Source: M3007 sp041736625 (GTDB lineage Bacteria > Bacteroidota > Bacteroidia > Chitinophagales > Saprospiraceae). Taken from it: a stretch of 64,000 bases of DNA. Positions 28,369 to 38,145 of this stretch are shown here, in pieces (positions within the stretch are counted from its first letter, which is position 1; each line of letters begins with the position of its first letter). The position numbers were made by a program, and so were the translations under genes. The stretch covers positions 12,583 to 76,582 of the forward strand of contig JBGSTG010000117.1 of NCBI GenBank assembly GCA_041736625.1, in the 5' to 3' direction. Below the pieces are notes generated by a model, which was not told the DNA's origin, searched no databases, and was given only the letters and a program-made list of their open reading frames with translations.

Positions 28369-28429
28369 CCAAACAGTTCATTCATTTTAACCACCGGCGC
28401 AAACCGGTGGCAACAACCCTCCCACTATT

Positions 28430-28990
28430 ATGCGCTACGCACTCGCTCTCATCGCTGTGCTGGTACTGGCATATTGTACCCAGCCCGAAAAACCGGCCAA
28501 GCCGGAAGCGCCTGCCACCCCGGCAGTGCCCACCCCACCCCCTGCTCCCCAACTTGGTTCTGTAGACGACATAGATGCGTGGTTCAACACCATGCAAGCC
28601 GGCGAGGCGTCCATGAAAAAGACAGAAAGCACCATCGCCCGCGGGGATGCCACCCACCAGCTAACGACTTGCACAGACGAAAACGGCGAGCCAGCCATAC
28701 TGAAGGCCGACATCAAGGGCGCCAAACAGCCAACCGTGCTGGAGTACTACCGCCACAACGGCAAAGTGGTGCTGCTGCGCGAACGCCTGTTGGGGAAATC
28801 CAACACCGAAAACCGGTTCTATTTCGCCGACGGCCAACTGCTGAAAGCCCTCACCAGGGTGGTGCCGGGAAAAATGGCCTCTGACGCTATACCGTTCGCC
28901 GACTACAAAAGCCCGTACGGCGACCTGGACTTCCGCCTCAAGTACGCCGAAGTGCAGCAATCCGCCGAAAACTACCTGCAAGGAAAATAA
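28430..28990 (+). CDS. Putative lipoprotein inserted in the dcw cluster
   Basis: 186 residues. The N-terminus MRYALALIAVLVLAYC is a type II signal with the lipidated cysteine at residue 16, followed by a Pro/Ala-rich spacer (~18-42) and a folded part with no recognised domain. It lies between rsmH and the ftsL-like gene, where most relatives have ftsL directly. The downstream gene starts only 10 bases later, so co-expression with division genes is likely. A role in the envelope during division is a guess from position. Confidence 0.75.
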   Translation: MRYALALIAVLVLAYCTQPEKPAKPEAPATPAVPTPPPAPQLGSVDDIDAWFNTMQAGEASMKKTESTIARGDATHQLTTCTDENGEPAILKADIKGAKQPTVLEYYRHNGKVVLLRERLLGKSNTENRFYFADGQLLKALTRVVPGKMASDAIPFADYKSPYGDLDFRLKYAEVQQSAENYLQGK

Positions 28991-29000
28991 CCCGACCACC

Positions 29001-29315
29001 ATGGCCAAACGGATAGGCATCGGCAGCTACCTCAACATCAGCGAAAACACCACCAACTGGGTTTTCAAGAACTTTCCGTTCCTGCTGTACCTGGGCTTTC
29101 TGGCCATTATTTACATCGCCAACGCGCACTTTGCAGAACGCAACGTGCGCGACATCCAGCGGCTCCAAAAAGAGATCAAGGAACTGAAGTGGGAATACAC
29201 CTCCATCAAAAGCGAGACCATGTACCGCTCCATGCAATCCCAGATCGACGAGAGCCTCGAACCGGTGGGCATCAACCTCTCCAACAAAGGACCTAAAACC
29301 ATACAGTCCAAATAA
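29001..29315 (+). CDS. ftsL: FtsL-like divisome protein
   Basis: 104 residues with a short cytoplasmic N-terminus, one membrane helix (~25-42, FPFLLYLGFLAIIYIANA) and a periplasmic coiled coil (~45-85, RLQKEIKELKWEYTSIKSET). This is the FtsL layout. Sequence similarity alone would be weak; position between rsmH and the division transpeptidase decides the call. FtsL links FtsQ/FtsB to FtsW-FtsI. Confidence 0.8.
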   Translation: MAKRIGIGSYLNISENTTNWVFKNFPFLLYLGFLAIIYIANAHFAERNVRDIQRLQKEIKELKWEYTSIKSETMYRSMQSQIDESLEPVGINLSNKGPKTIQSK

Positions 29316-29346
29316 AAAACTTCACCCGTCACCCTCCACCAACATC

Positions 29347-31491
29347 ATGCTGAACATAAAGAACGAAGTACTGGTTCGGGTTTACCTGATGGCAGCAGCC
29401 GTCGTGCTGGGTGCGTTGGTTATGGGCGGCCGGCTATACCAGATATCGGTGTTGCAAGCCCCCAAATGGCAGTCCAAAGCCGACAGCCTTTTTGTCAAAT
29501 TTGTCGATGTGGAAGCCGACCGCGGAAACATCCTGGCCACCGACGGCAGCCTGCTGGCCACCTCCCTGCCTTTCTTCGACGTCCACTTCGACGCCAAAGC
29601 GGAGGGGCTGACCGACGAAGTGTTTTTCGAAAACGTGGACAGTCTGGCCTGGCTGCTCGCCACCTACGTCGATCAGCAGTACACCCCGGGCGCCTACAAG
29701 GACTGGCTGATCAGCCTGCGCCAGGCGCCCGAAAACACTAAAGGCATCCGGTATGTGCCTATAGCCAAAAACCTCGCGTACAACAAAATGCTGAACGTCA
29801 AAGACTTTCCGCTTTTTCGGCTGGGCAAATTCAAGGGTGGATTGATCATTGAGCAGACCTCGCGCCGCGAGCGACCGTTTAAAATGCTGGCCCAGCGCAC
29901 CATTGGTTACGTACGCGAAGGGGCCATGCCCGTGGGCCTCGAAGGATCGTTTGACCAGGTGCTGGGTGGCTCCCGGGGCAAACGCCTGATGATCCGTGTA
30001 CCGGGAGATGTGTACATCCCGGTGAACGACCTGGCCGAGATCGAGCCGAAATCCGGCGACGATGTGGTGACCACCCTGGACATCAACATCCAGGATGTCG
30101 CCGAAAACGCCCTCCTGGATGCCCTGCGCCGCCACAACGCCGACCACGGGTGCGCCATTGTCATGGAGGTAGAGACCGGCGCCATCCGGGCTATGGCCAA
30201 CATCGGCAAAACGCCCGAAGGGTGGTGGGAAACGTTCAACTACGCCGTCGGCGAACGGGTCGAGCCGGGCTCCATGTTCAAGCTGGCGAGCTTCATGGCA
30301 ATGATGGAGGACGGTTACGTGGACGATTTTTCGAAAAAAATTCCGGTATACCAGGGTAAGGTCCGATTCTACAAGGAAGACTTGCTCGACGCCGTTAAAC
30401 ACGGCATGGACTCGATGACCCTCCGCCAGGTTTTCGCCCAGTCGTCCAACGTCGGCACCGCCACCATGATACAACGGTATTACGGCGACACCCGCAAACC
30501 GGCGGCTTTTATCCAAAAACTAAAGGATTTCGGGCTGGATCTCCCCACAAACGTGGAGGTGGGCGGAGAGGAGCTGCCGGTCATCAAGAACCCGAACGAT
30601 CCGAAAAGCGATTGGTCGGGCACCACCCTGCCGTGGATGAGCATCGGCTACGAGCTGCTGCTCACCCCCTTGCAACTCCTGCAATTTTACAACGCGGTTG
30701 CCAACGACGGGCGCATGATGAAACCCTACCTGGTGGAGCGCATTGAGCGTTATGGCAAGCCGGTGCGTGCGTTCAAACCCGAAGTGGTCAAAAAGAACAT
30801 CGCCAGCAGACGCACCCTGGTAAAGGCCCGCGAGCTGCTCCAGGCGGTGGTGGAGGAAGGCACGGCCCGAAACATCCGCTCCAACCTCTACGCCATTGCC
30901 GGCAAAACCGGAACGGCACAATTAAACTACCACAAATTCAAATCCGCCGCCGGCATACGGCACCAGGCCAGCTTTTGCGGTTTTTTCCCGGCCGACAACC
31001 CGAAATACTCCTGCATCGTGGTAATCAGCGAACCCAAGCAGGCAGGTTTCCACGGCGCCGACGTGGCCGCTCCGGTGTTCCGCCAGATCGCCGATCAGTG
31101 TTTTGCGCTGAAACCGGGCATGCATCCTCCGTTGAATGCGCTCCCGGCCCCGCAACTCAACCAGGCTAAAATGCCCTACCGGGACGTCGGCGCCAAAGCC
31201 GACCTGACGTACGCCATGCGCTGGCTCCGGATTTCCGGATACCATGACCTGGCCTCCGGCTCGGAATACGCCGCACTGACACCCCGGAACGACTCCCTGC
31301 TGATACAACCCCGATCGGTGGTGGACAAACGCATTCCCGCCGTGGTGGGCATGGGCCTAAAAGACGCCATTTACCTGCTCGAAAACCGGGGTTGCAAAGT
31401 GCGTATTCGCGGGGTCGGCAAGGTAAAAACCCAAAGCATCGCCCCCGGAACACCCGCAGCCCGCCAAACCGTCATCCTGAACCTCGAATAA
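29347..31491 (+). CDS. ftsI: Division-specific transpeptidase (penicillin-binding protein 3 type) with PASTA domain
   Basis: 714 residues: membrane anchor (~10-30), dimerisation domain (~50-240), transpeptidase domain (~255-600) and a C-terminal PASTA-like domain (~645-714, VVDKRIPAVVGMGLKDAIYL). The catalytic Ser309 is in SMFKLAS (SxxK), the SxN motif is Ser367-Asn368 in QSSNVG, and the KTG motif starts at Lys520. It cross-links septal peptidoglycan with FtsW. The single C-terminal PASTA unit is common in Bacteroidota. Confidence 0.94.
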   Translation: MLNIKNEVLVRVYLMAAAVVLGALVMGGRLYQISVLQAPKWQSKADSLFVKFVDVEADRGNILATDGSLLATSLPFFDVHFDAKAEGLTDEVFFENVDSLAWLLATYVDQQYTPGAYKDWLISLRQAPENTKGIRYVPIAKNLAYNKMLNVKDFPLFRLGKFKGGLIIEQTSRRERPFKMLAQRTIGYVREGAMPVGLEGSFDQVLGGSRGKRLMIRVPGDVYIPVNDLAEIEPKSGDDVVTTLDINIQDVAENALLDALRRHNADHGCAIVMEVETGAIRAMANIGKTPEGWWETFNYAVGERVEPGSMFKLASFMAMMEDGYVDDFSKKIPVYQGKVRFYKEDLLDAVKHGMDSMTLRQVFAQSSNVGTATMIQRYYGDTRKPAAFIQKLKDFGLDLPTNVEVGGEELPVIKNPNDPKSDWSGTTLPWMSIGYELLLTPLQLLQFYNAVANDGRMMKPYLVERIERYGKPVRAFKPEVVKKNIASRRTLVKARELLQAVVEEGTARNIRSNLYAIAGKTGTAQLNYHKFKSAAGIRHQASFCGFFPADNPKYSCIVVISEPKQAGFHGADVAAPVFRQIADQCFALKPGMHPPLNALPAPQLNQAKMPYRDVGAKADLTYAMRWLRISGYHDLASGSEYAALTPRNDSLLIQPRSVVDKRIPAVVGMGLKDAIYLLENRGCKVRIRGVGKVKTQSIAPGTPAARQTVILNLE

Positions 31492-31498
31492 AAATGTC

Positions 31499-32989
31499 AT
31501 GACCAGAATACTGGCCGAACTGCTGGATCACCTACCGACACTACGAGTGACGGGCGACGCGCGCGCGGAAGTCTCCGCTGTGACGTCGGATTCCCGCGCC
31601 GTTCAGCCGGGATCGGTTTTTGTGGCCGTCAGAGGCACACAGGTCGACGGGCACCAATTTATTTCCGAAGCCCTGAAGCTGGGCGCCCGAGCCATCGTGG
31701 CCGAGCAGTTGCCTGAAGACCCGCGTTTAGGAACAATAATCACCGGCATTCAGGTATCCGACAGTGCAACCGCACTTGGCCTTCTGGCCGCCGCCTGGTA
31801 CAACCATCCCTCTGCGGCTTTCGAACTGGTCGGCGTAACCGGAACCAACGGCAAAACCACCACCGTGACCCTCCTCCATCAGCTGTTCACCGCCCTGGGG
31901 TACACCTGCGGCTTGGTGGGCACGGTCGAAAACCGGATTGGCGAAAGTGTGCTGCCCAGCACACACACAACGCCCGATCCGGTGGCCCTGCAGAGGCTGT
32001 TTCGCCGGATGGCCGACGCCGGTTGCACGCACGTTTTTATGGAAACCAGCAGCCACGCCATTGACCAGCGCCGCATCGCCGGCGCGCAATTCCGTGGCGC
32101 CGTGTTCACCAACCTTACCCACGATCACCTCGACTACCACGGCACGTTCGCCGCTTATCGGGATGCGAAAAAGAAACTCTTCGACGATCTTTCATCCGAG
32201 GCGTTTGCACTGATCAACGCCGACGATAAAAACGGCACATTCATGCTCCAAAACTGCCGGGCCCAGAAAAGCACCTACGCGTTGCTCAAACCGGCCACGT
32301 TTAAAAGCAAGGTACTGGAGAACAGCCTGCCGGGCTTGCACATGCAGATCGACGGACAGGCCGTTCACGCCCGCCTGATCGGTCTGTTCAACGCCTATAA
32401 CCTCACGGCTGCCTACGGCGTAGCCTGCCTGCTGGGCGAACAGCCGGAAGCCGTCCTGACCACCCTGAGCAACCTGAAGGGCGCCGAAGGGCGCTTTGAA
32501 TGTCTGCCACACCCGCATCTGTCCGGCGCCATGGGTATCGTAGACTACGCCCACACCCCCGATGCACTCCAAAACGTGCTGGAGACCGTCCGCGAATTAA
32601 AGCGGTCTTCGGGTCGCGTGATCACCGTGGTGGGCTGTGGCGGCGACCGCGACCGCGCCAAGCGGCCGCTCATGGCCCATACCGCTGCCCGGTGGAGCGA
32701 ACAGGTAATCCTGACCAGCGATAATCCGCGCAGCGAGGAGCCGCAGGACATCCTGCGCGAAATGGAAACCGGCCTCGAAGCCGATCAACGCGCCAAAACA
32801 CTGACCATCGAAAACCGCGAACAAGCCATCCGTACCGCTTGCAGGCTCCAGCGAACCGACGACATCGTGCTGGTGGCCGGCAAAGGACACGAAAAATACC
32901 AGGAGATAAAGGGCGTGAAACACCCTTTTGACGACAAGCAAACCCTCATGAGGGAAATGGCGGAAGCCATCCCTTTGGTAAAGAGATAA
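31499..32989 (+). CDS. murE: UDP-MurNAc-tripeptide synthetase (meso-diaminopimelate adding)
   Basis: 496-residue Mur ligase adding the third stem amino acid. ATP-binding GVTGTNGKTTT is near residue 115. The DNPR motif in LTSDNPRSEEP marks meso-diaminopimelate rather than lysine specificity. Also conserved: NLTHDHLDYHG with the carbamoylated-lysine region, and DYAHTPDAL. It is followed by a 164-bp gap without a gene before mraY. Confidence 0.95.
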   Translation: MTRILAELLDHLPTLRVTGDARAEVSAVTSDSRAVQPGSVFVAVRGTQVDGHQFISEALKLGARAIVAEQLPEDPRLGTIITGIQVSDSATALGLLAAAWYNHPSAAFELVGVTGTNGKTTTVTLLHQLFTALGYTCGLVGTVENRIGESVLPSTHTTPDPVALQRLFRRMADAGCTHVFMETSSHAIDQRRIAGAQFRGAVFTNLTHDHLDYHGTFAAYRDAKKKLFDDLSSEAFALINADDKNGTFMLQNCRAQKSTYALLKPATFKSKVLENSLPGLHMQIDGQAVHARLIGLFNAYNLTAAYGVACLLGEQPEAVLTTLSNLKGAEGRFECLPHPHLSGAMGIVDYAHTPDALQNVLETVRELKRSSGRVITVVGCGGDRDRAKRPLMAHTAARWSEQVILTSDNPRSEEPQDILREMETGLEADQRAKTLTIENREQAIRTACRLQRTDDIVLVAGKGHEKYQEIKGVKHPFDDKQTLMREMAEAIPLVKR

Positions 32990-33153
32990 TAGTGGAGGGA
33001 CTATTATGACGTTTAGCGGTTGAGGGGGCGATGAAAATTGCCCCACAACCAAATCTGAAAGCCGCTGCGAATGTAGCATTTATATCATAAACCACCAACA
33101 GCCAACAAAAACAAATCAGTCAAAAGGCCTCGGCCAAACCCGCTTGGAATACC

Positions 33154-34410
33154 ATGTTGTACCATCTTTTTGAATACCTGAACGCGAACTTCGACCTGCC
33201 CGGCGCAGGCCTGTTCCACTATATTTCGTTCCGGGCGGGCATGGCAATCATCATCTCCCTGCTGATTTCCCTGATCATCGGCAAACGCATGATCAGGTGG
33301 CTGCAGCGGCTGCAGATCGGCGAAAGCGTGCGCAACCTGGGTCTTCACGGCGAAAACCTCAAAGCCGGAACACCCACCATGGGCGGCATCATCATCATCG
33401 CCGCCACCCTGATCCCTTGCCTGTTGCTCGCCCGCCTCGACAATGTATACATTCTGCTGATGCTGTTTTCCACCATCTGGATGGCCGCCATCGGATTTGT
33501 AGACGACTACATCAAGGTTTTCAAAAAAGACAAAAAGGGCCTCAAAGGCATATTTAAAGTTCTGGGACAAGTCGGGCTCGGGCTCATCGTAGGTATCACC
33601 ATGCTCCTGAGCAAGGATATGGTGGTTCGCATGACGCCCGAAAAAGCAGCCGCCCATCAATACGAAGTGGTAAACACCGTATGGGTGCCCCAAAACAACG
33701 CCGTCAATGCCCGCGAACTGGCACACGTTAAAGCCCCCATTACCAACTTGCCGTTCCTGAGCAGCAATGAACTCGACTACTCGCGTTTTCTGTGGTTTCT
33801 GGGTGACCGGGCACCGGATTTTACCTGGATCATTTTTATAGCCATGTGCATTGTGGTCATCACGGCGGTGAGCAACGGCGCCAACCTGACCGACGGATTG
33901 GACGGCCTGGCCACCGGCGTGTCCGCCATTGTCATCGCTGCTTTGGCCATGCTCACCTACGTGAGCGGCAACTCGGTGGCTGCCGACTTTTTGAACATCC
34001 TCTTTATTCCCAACAGCGGCGAGCTCGTGATCTTCGCCGCCTGCCTGCTGGGGGGCTGCATCGGCTTCCTGTGGTACAACGTTTTTCCGGCACGGGTATT
34101 TATGGGCGATACCGGTAGCCTGACGCTCGGTGGCATCATTGCCGCCCTGGCCATCGTAATCCGCAAGGAACTGCTCATCCCGGTGCTTTGCGGCGTATTC
34201 CTGATCGAAAACCTGTCGGTCATCCTTCAGGTTTGGTACTTCAAACGCACCAAAAAGAAATATGGCGAGGGACGCCGCATATTCCGCATGGCCCCCTTGC
34301 ACCACCACTATCAAAAACTGGGATACCACGAAGTGACCATAACCGTCCGCTTCTGGATTGTGCAGGTACTCCTGGCTGTCCTGACCGTCATCACCCTCAA
34401 AATCCGCTAA
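33154..34410 (+). CDS. mraY: Phospho-N-acetylmuramoyl-pentapeptide transferase
   Basis: 418-residue membrane enzyme making lipid I from UDP-MurNAc-pentapeptide and undecaprenyl phosphate. About ten helices. Conserved active-site loops are KAGTPTMGGI, FVDDYIKVFKKDKKGL, NLTDGLDGLA and the C-terminal RIFRMAPLHHHYQKLG with its HHH motif. An inserted periplasmic loop (~150-215, with KDMVVRMTPEKAAAHQYEVV) makes it longer than the Escherichia coli enzyme, as in other Bacteroidota. Confidence 0.96.
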   Translation: MLYHLFEYLNANFDLPGAGLFHYISFRAGMAIIISLLISLIIGKRMIRWLQRLQIGESVRNLGLHGENLKAGTPTMGGIIIIAATLIPCLLLARLDNVYILLMLFSTIWMAAIGFVDDYIKVFKKDKKGLKGIFKVLGQVGLGLIVGITMLLSKDMVVRMTPEKAAAHQYEVVNTVWVPQNNAVNARELAHVKAPITNLPFLSSNELDYSRFLWFLGDRAPDFTWIIFIAMCIVVITAVSNGANLTDGLDGLATGVSAIVIAALAMLTYVSGNSVAADFLNILFIPNSGELVIFAACLLGGCIGFLWYNVFPARVFMGDTGSLTLGGIIAALAIVIRKELLIPVLCGVFLIENLSVILQVWYFKRTKKKYGEGRRIFRMAPLHHHYQKLGYHEVTITVRFWIVQVLLAVLTVITLKIR

Positions 34411-34416
34411 CCGAAC

Positions 34417-35793
34417 ATGAAAAGGCCCGAGAACATCGTCGTGTTGGGCTCCGGGGAATCCGGGGTGGGCGCCGCTTTGCTGGCCAGGCGACTCGGCATG
34501 CGCGTGTTCGTGTCGGATAAAGGGGCAATCGCCCCGGGTTTCCGCCAGGAGCTGGCATCCGAGGGTATTGCGTTTGAGGAAAAACAACACAGCTTTGACC
34601 GCATAGCAGCGGCCGACGCCGTGGTAAAAAGCCCTGGCATACCCAACAGCCTACCCATGATCCGCCAATTGCGCGAGCGGGGCATACCGGTATGGGGCGA
34701 GATGGAGTTTGCCTGGCGCTTCGCCGGCCCCTGCCGGATGGCGGCGGTGACCGGCAGCAACGGCAAAACCACCACCACCGAGCTGCTGCACCACCTGTTG
34801 CGCGCAGCCGGCATGCCGGTCCGCATGGGCGGCAACGTGGGGCACGCGTTCGCCCGTCTGGTGGCCGACGACTGGGAAAACGGACGTCAAAACGACGGAG
34901 AGCGGGTGTTCGTCCTGGAGATCAGCAGTTTCCAACTGGAAGACACCGAAACTTTCCGGCCCGATGTGGCGATGCTCCTGAACATATCACCCGATCACCT
35001 GGATCGGTATGAATACCAGATGGAACGCTATGCCGCAGCCAAGTTCCGGATCGCGCAAAACCAGCAAAACGGCGACCTGTTTCTGTACAACGCCGACAAC
35101 CCTGCTACCGTAGCCTACCTGAATGCGCATCCGGTTGGCGGACCGGAAGTGCTCGGCTTGCACCAACCGGCGCCTCAAAACGGTCTGGTGGAGGCTGCCG
35201 GGCACCCGTTCGACCTGAGCGCCACCCTGCTTAAAGGTCCACACAACGCCTTTAACGCCCTGTTTGCGCTGACCGCTGCCCTGCGCCTGGGCGCCGCCGC
35301 CCCACCCCTGCAAGCGGCGATCAACAGCTTCCGTCCCCCGGCCCATCGCATGGAACCGGTAGGCGAAGTGGCCGGCGTGCAGTTCATCAACGACAGCAAG
35401 GCCACCAACGTCGATTCGGTGTTTTACGCCCTGTCGGCCATGACCCGGCCTGTGGTCTGGATCGCCGGCGGACAGGACAAAGGCAATGATTACAGCGTGC
35501 TGCTCCCCCTTGTGTCGGAAAAAGTGAAGGCTATCGTGTGTCTGGGAATCGACAACACGCCCCTGTTCAAGGCATTTGCCCACCTCGGAAAGGAAATGGT
35601 GGCGGTACAATCTGCCGAGGCGGCTGTGCGCGAAGCGGCAGCCCTCGCCCATCCCGGAGAGGTGGTGTTGCTGAGCCCTGCCTGCGCCAGCTTCGATCTT
35701 TTTGGCAATTATATGCAACGCGGCGATCTGTTTCGCCAGGCCGTTCAACACCTGACCTCATCCACCAAAACTTCCGGCAATGTCACTGGCTAA
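34417..35793 (+). CDS. murD: UDP-N-acetylmuramoylalanine--D-glutamate ligase
   Basis: 458-residue Mur ligase adding D-glutamate. The N-terminal Rossmann segment is IVVLGSGESGVGAALLAR, ATP-binding is AVTGSNGKTTTTELL, and NISPDHLDRYEYQ and FINDSKATNVDSV are conserved. Its last 14 bases overlap ftsW, indicating translational coupling. Confidence 0.96.
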   Translation: MKRPENIVVLGSGESGVGAALLARRLGMRVFVSDKGAIAPGFRQELASEGIAFEEKQHSFDRIAAADAVVKSPGIPNSLPMIRQLRERGIPVWGEMEFAWRFAGPCRMAAVTGSNGKTTTTELLHHLLRAAGMPVRMGGNVGHAFARLVADDWENGRQNDGERVFVLEISSFQLEDTETFRPDVAMLLNISPDHLDRYEYQMERYAAAKFRIAQNQQNGDLFLYNADNPATVAYLNAHPVGGPEVLGLHQPAPQNGLVEAAGHPFDLSATLLKGPHNAFNALFALTAALRLGAAAPPLQAAINSFRPPAHRMEPVGEVAGVQFINDSKATNVDSVFYALSAMTRPVVWIAGGQDKGNDYSVLLPLVSEKVKAIVCLGIDNTPLFKAFAHLGKEMVAVQSAEAAVREAAALAHPGEVVLLSPACASFDLFGNYMQRGDLFRQAVQHLTSSTKTSGNVTG

Positions 35794-36913
35794 CCGCATC
35801 AAAGCTGAATTGAGGGGCGACCGAACGATCTGGATGATCATCGCCCTGCTGAGTATTTTCAGCATCCTGGCCGTGTATTCGGCCAGCAGCACCGTAGCCT
35901 GGCAACACCGCAACGGCAATACCACGGGGTACCTGCTCAGCCACCTGGTGCGTCTGGGTTTTGGGCTGGTGCTGGTGTATCTGTGCCACCTGCTCCATTA
36001 CCGGCAATATCAGCGCATGGCGCCTTACCTCATTTTGGTCACGGTGCCGCTGCTTGGGCTCACCCTCTTCCTCGGTATGGAGATCAACGACGCCAACCGC
36101 TGGTTGCAGATTCCCGGTCTGGGGGTCAGTTTTCAGACGTCCGAGTTCGCCAAAATTGCGCTGATCATCTACATCGCCCGCGAGCTGACGCGCAAACAGG
36201 ATTACATCCGAAGTTTCAAAGATGCCTTTTTACCGATCATTGTACCCGTGCTGATCGTGTGTGGCATGATCGCCCCGGCCAACCTGTCCACCGCAGCCCT
36301 GCTTTTCGCCACCTGCATCGCCCTCATGTACATGGGTCGGGTGAGCATCCAGTACATCCTGTTGCTGGCGGTGCTGGGGCTTGTGGTGTTCGCTTTTTTG
36401 GTGGCCCTGGGACGGCTGGAGCCCGATCTGGTGCGCGTGGAGACCTGGTACAGCCGCCTCGATGAATTTGTGCACAATGCCGACGGTGGCTACCAGGTAC
36501 AGCAGGCCAAAATTGCCATAGCCAACGGCGGCATTTTCGGTGTGGGCCCGGGCAACTCCATTGCCCGCAATTTCCTGCCGTATGCGTACGCGGATTTTAT
36601 CTACGCCATCATTTGCGAAGAATACGGCATGGTGGGCGGGCTGGTACTGATGACCCTGTACGTGCTGCTTTTCTTGCAGACCGTCAAGCTGGTCACCAAC
36701 AGCCCCAAAGCTTTCGGATCATTTCTGGCCATCGGTCTCAGCCTGCTCATCACCGTGCAGGCGCTGGGAAACATGGCCGTAAACGTTAATCTATTGCCGG
36801 CTACCGGACTCAACCTGCCGCTCATTTCCATGGGAGGCACCAGCATGCTGTTTACCTGCATCGCCCTGGGCATGATTCTGTCGGTGAGCAAATACATAGA
36901 AGGACTGGAATGA
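35780..36913 (+). CDS. ftsW: Peptidoglycan glycosyltransferase FtsW
   Basis: 377-residue SEDS-family protein with about ten helices, polymerising lipid II at the septum with FtsI. Conserved parts: MEINDANRWLQIPGLGVSFQ, FQTSEFAKIALI with the polar helix, GVGPGNSIARNFLPYAYADFI and GGTSMLFTCIALGMILS. The start lies inside murD and the stop overlaps murG by ATGA. Confidence 0.95.
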   Translation: MSLANRIKAELRGDRTIWMIIALLSIFSILAVYSASSTVAWQHRNGNTTGYLLSHLVRLGFGLVLVYLCHLLHYRQYQRMAPYLILVTVPLLGLTLFLGMEINDANRWLQIPGLGVSFQTSEFAKIALIIYIARELTRKQDYIRSFKDAFLPIIVPVLIVCGMIAPANLSTAALLFATCIALMYMGRVSIQYILLLAVLGLVVFAFLVALGRLEPDLVRVETWYSRLDEFVHNADGGYQVQQAKIAIANGGIFGVGPGNSIARNFLPYAYADFIYAIICEEYGMVGGLVLMTLYVLLFLQTVKLVTNSPKAFGSFLAIGLSLLITVQALGNMAVNVNLLPATGLNLPLISMGGTSMLFTCIALGMILSVSKYIEGLE

Positions 36914-38145
36914 AGACACGTGAGCACATACGAATCCTGATTGCCGGAGGCGGTACCGGCGGGCATGTCTTTCCGGCCATTGCCATAGCGGACGCATTCC
37001 GCGAGCTGCACCCGAATACGGAGTTTTTATTCGTCGGCGCCGTTGGCAAAATGGAAATGGAGCGCGTGCCCAAGGCTGGCTATCGCGTGGAGGGGCTGAA
37101 TATCGCCGGTTTCCACCGGCCGCTGACGTTGCGCAATGCCTGGCGCAACCTGTCCTTTCCGTACAAGCTCATCACAAGTTTGTGGAAAGCCAAACGGCTC
37201 GTTCGACGGTTTGCGCCCCATGCAGTGGTCGGTACCGGCGGTTATGTTTCGGGTCCGGTGGTGCGCGCTGCGCAAGGGCTGAACATCCCGACGCTGATTC
37301 AGGAACAAAATTCACACGCCGGCATCACCAATAAGTTGCTCGGCGAAAAGGCGCTCGCGATTTGCGTTGCGTATGACGGCATGGAAGCGTATTTTCCTGA
37401 AGAAAAAATAATTTTCACCGGTAATCCCGTACGGCAGGATCTGATGCACATCGAGACCCTGCGTGAGGAGGGCCTCCGCCATTTCGGGCTTGATCCTCAG
37501 AAGAAGACGTTGGTGGTGTTGGGCGGCAGTCTTGGCGCCCGCACCCTCAACCAGGCCATGATGTCGGGTTTCCGCTCACTGTCCGAACAGTCCGACCTGC
37601 AGGTAATCTGGCAATGCGGCCGCTTTTACGCCCACGAATGCCTGAACTCGGAAACCGCCGGCCTGCCGATCGTGCAAGCGCACCCTTTCATTGACCGGAT
37701 GGATCTGTTATACGCCGCCGCCGATGTGATTGTATCGCGGGCAGGCGCCCTCACCATTTCCGAGCTTTGCCTGGTAGCCAAGCCTGTCGTACTGGTGCCT
37801 TCGCCCAACGTGGCAGAGGACCACCAAACCAAAAATGCACTGGCGCTGGTCGTTAAAGGCGCCGCCCGCCTCGTGCGCGACGCCGATGCCGAGGCGCAAT
37901 TGATCGCCGAGGTGATCAACATCCTGCAAAACGACGCACTGGCGTTTAGCCTTACCGAGTCTATTCGTCAGCTGGCCCGCCCGGGTGCAGCCCAGCAGAT
38001 CGCCCGGGAACTGGAAAAAATTGTCCAAATTCAATCGCCTCCCCGCCCCGAAAAAAAGAAAAAGCAAGATAAAAAACGCATCTCCAAAAAACAACTGCGG
38101 GATGAATGGCCCGACATCATCCGCAAAACGCGCAGCAATCCATGA
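36910..38145 (+). CDS. murG: Lipid II synthase MurG
   Basis: 411-residue GT-B glycosyltransferase transferring GlcNAc to lipid I. The N-terminal membrane-binding loop is IAGGGTGGHVFPAIAIAD, and the UDP-GlcNAc site includes VLGGSLGARTLN and HPFIDRMDLLYAAADVIVSR followed by AGALTISEL. The family is usually about 360 residues; here a strongly basic tail of about 40 residues follows the catalytic domain (PPRPEKKKKQDKKRISKKQL). The stop overlaps the murC start by ATGA. Confidence 0.95.
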   Translation: MKTREHIRILIAGGGTGGHVFPAIAIADAFRELHPNTEFLFVGAVGKMEMERVPKAGYRVEGLNIAGFHRPLTLRNAWRNLSFPYKLITSLWKAKRLVRRFAPHAVVGTGGYVSGPVVRAAQGLNIPTLIQEQNSHAGITNKLLGEKALAICVAYDGMEAYFPEEKIIFTGNPVRQDLMHIETLREEGLRHFGLDPQKKTLVVLGGSLGARTLNQAMMSGFRSLSEQSDLQVIWQCGRFYAHECLNSETAGLPIVQAHPFIDRMDLLYAAADVIVSRAGALTISELCLVAKPVVLVPSPNVAEDHQTKNALALVVKGAARLVRDADAEAQLIAEVINILQNDALAFSLTESIRQLARPGAAQQIARELEKIVQIQSPPRPEKKKKQDKKRISKKQLRDEWPDIIRKTRSNP

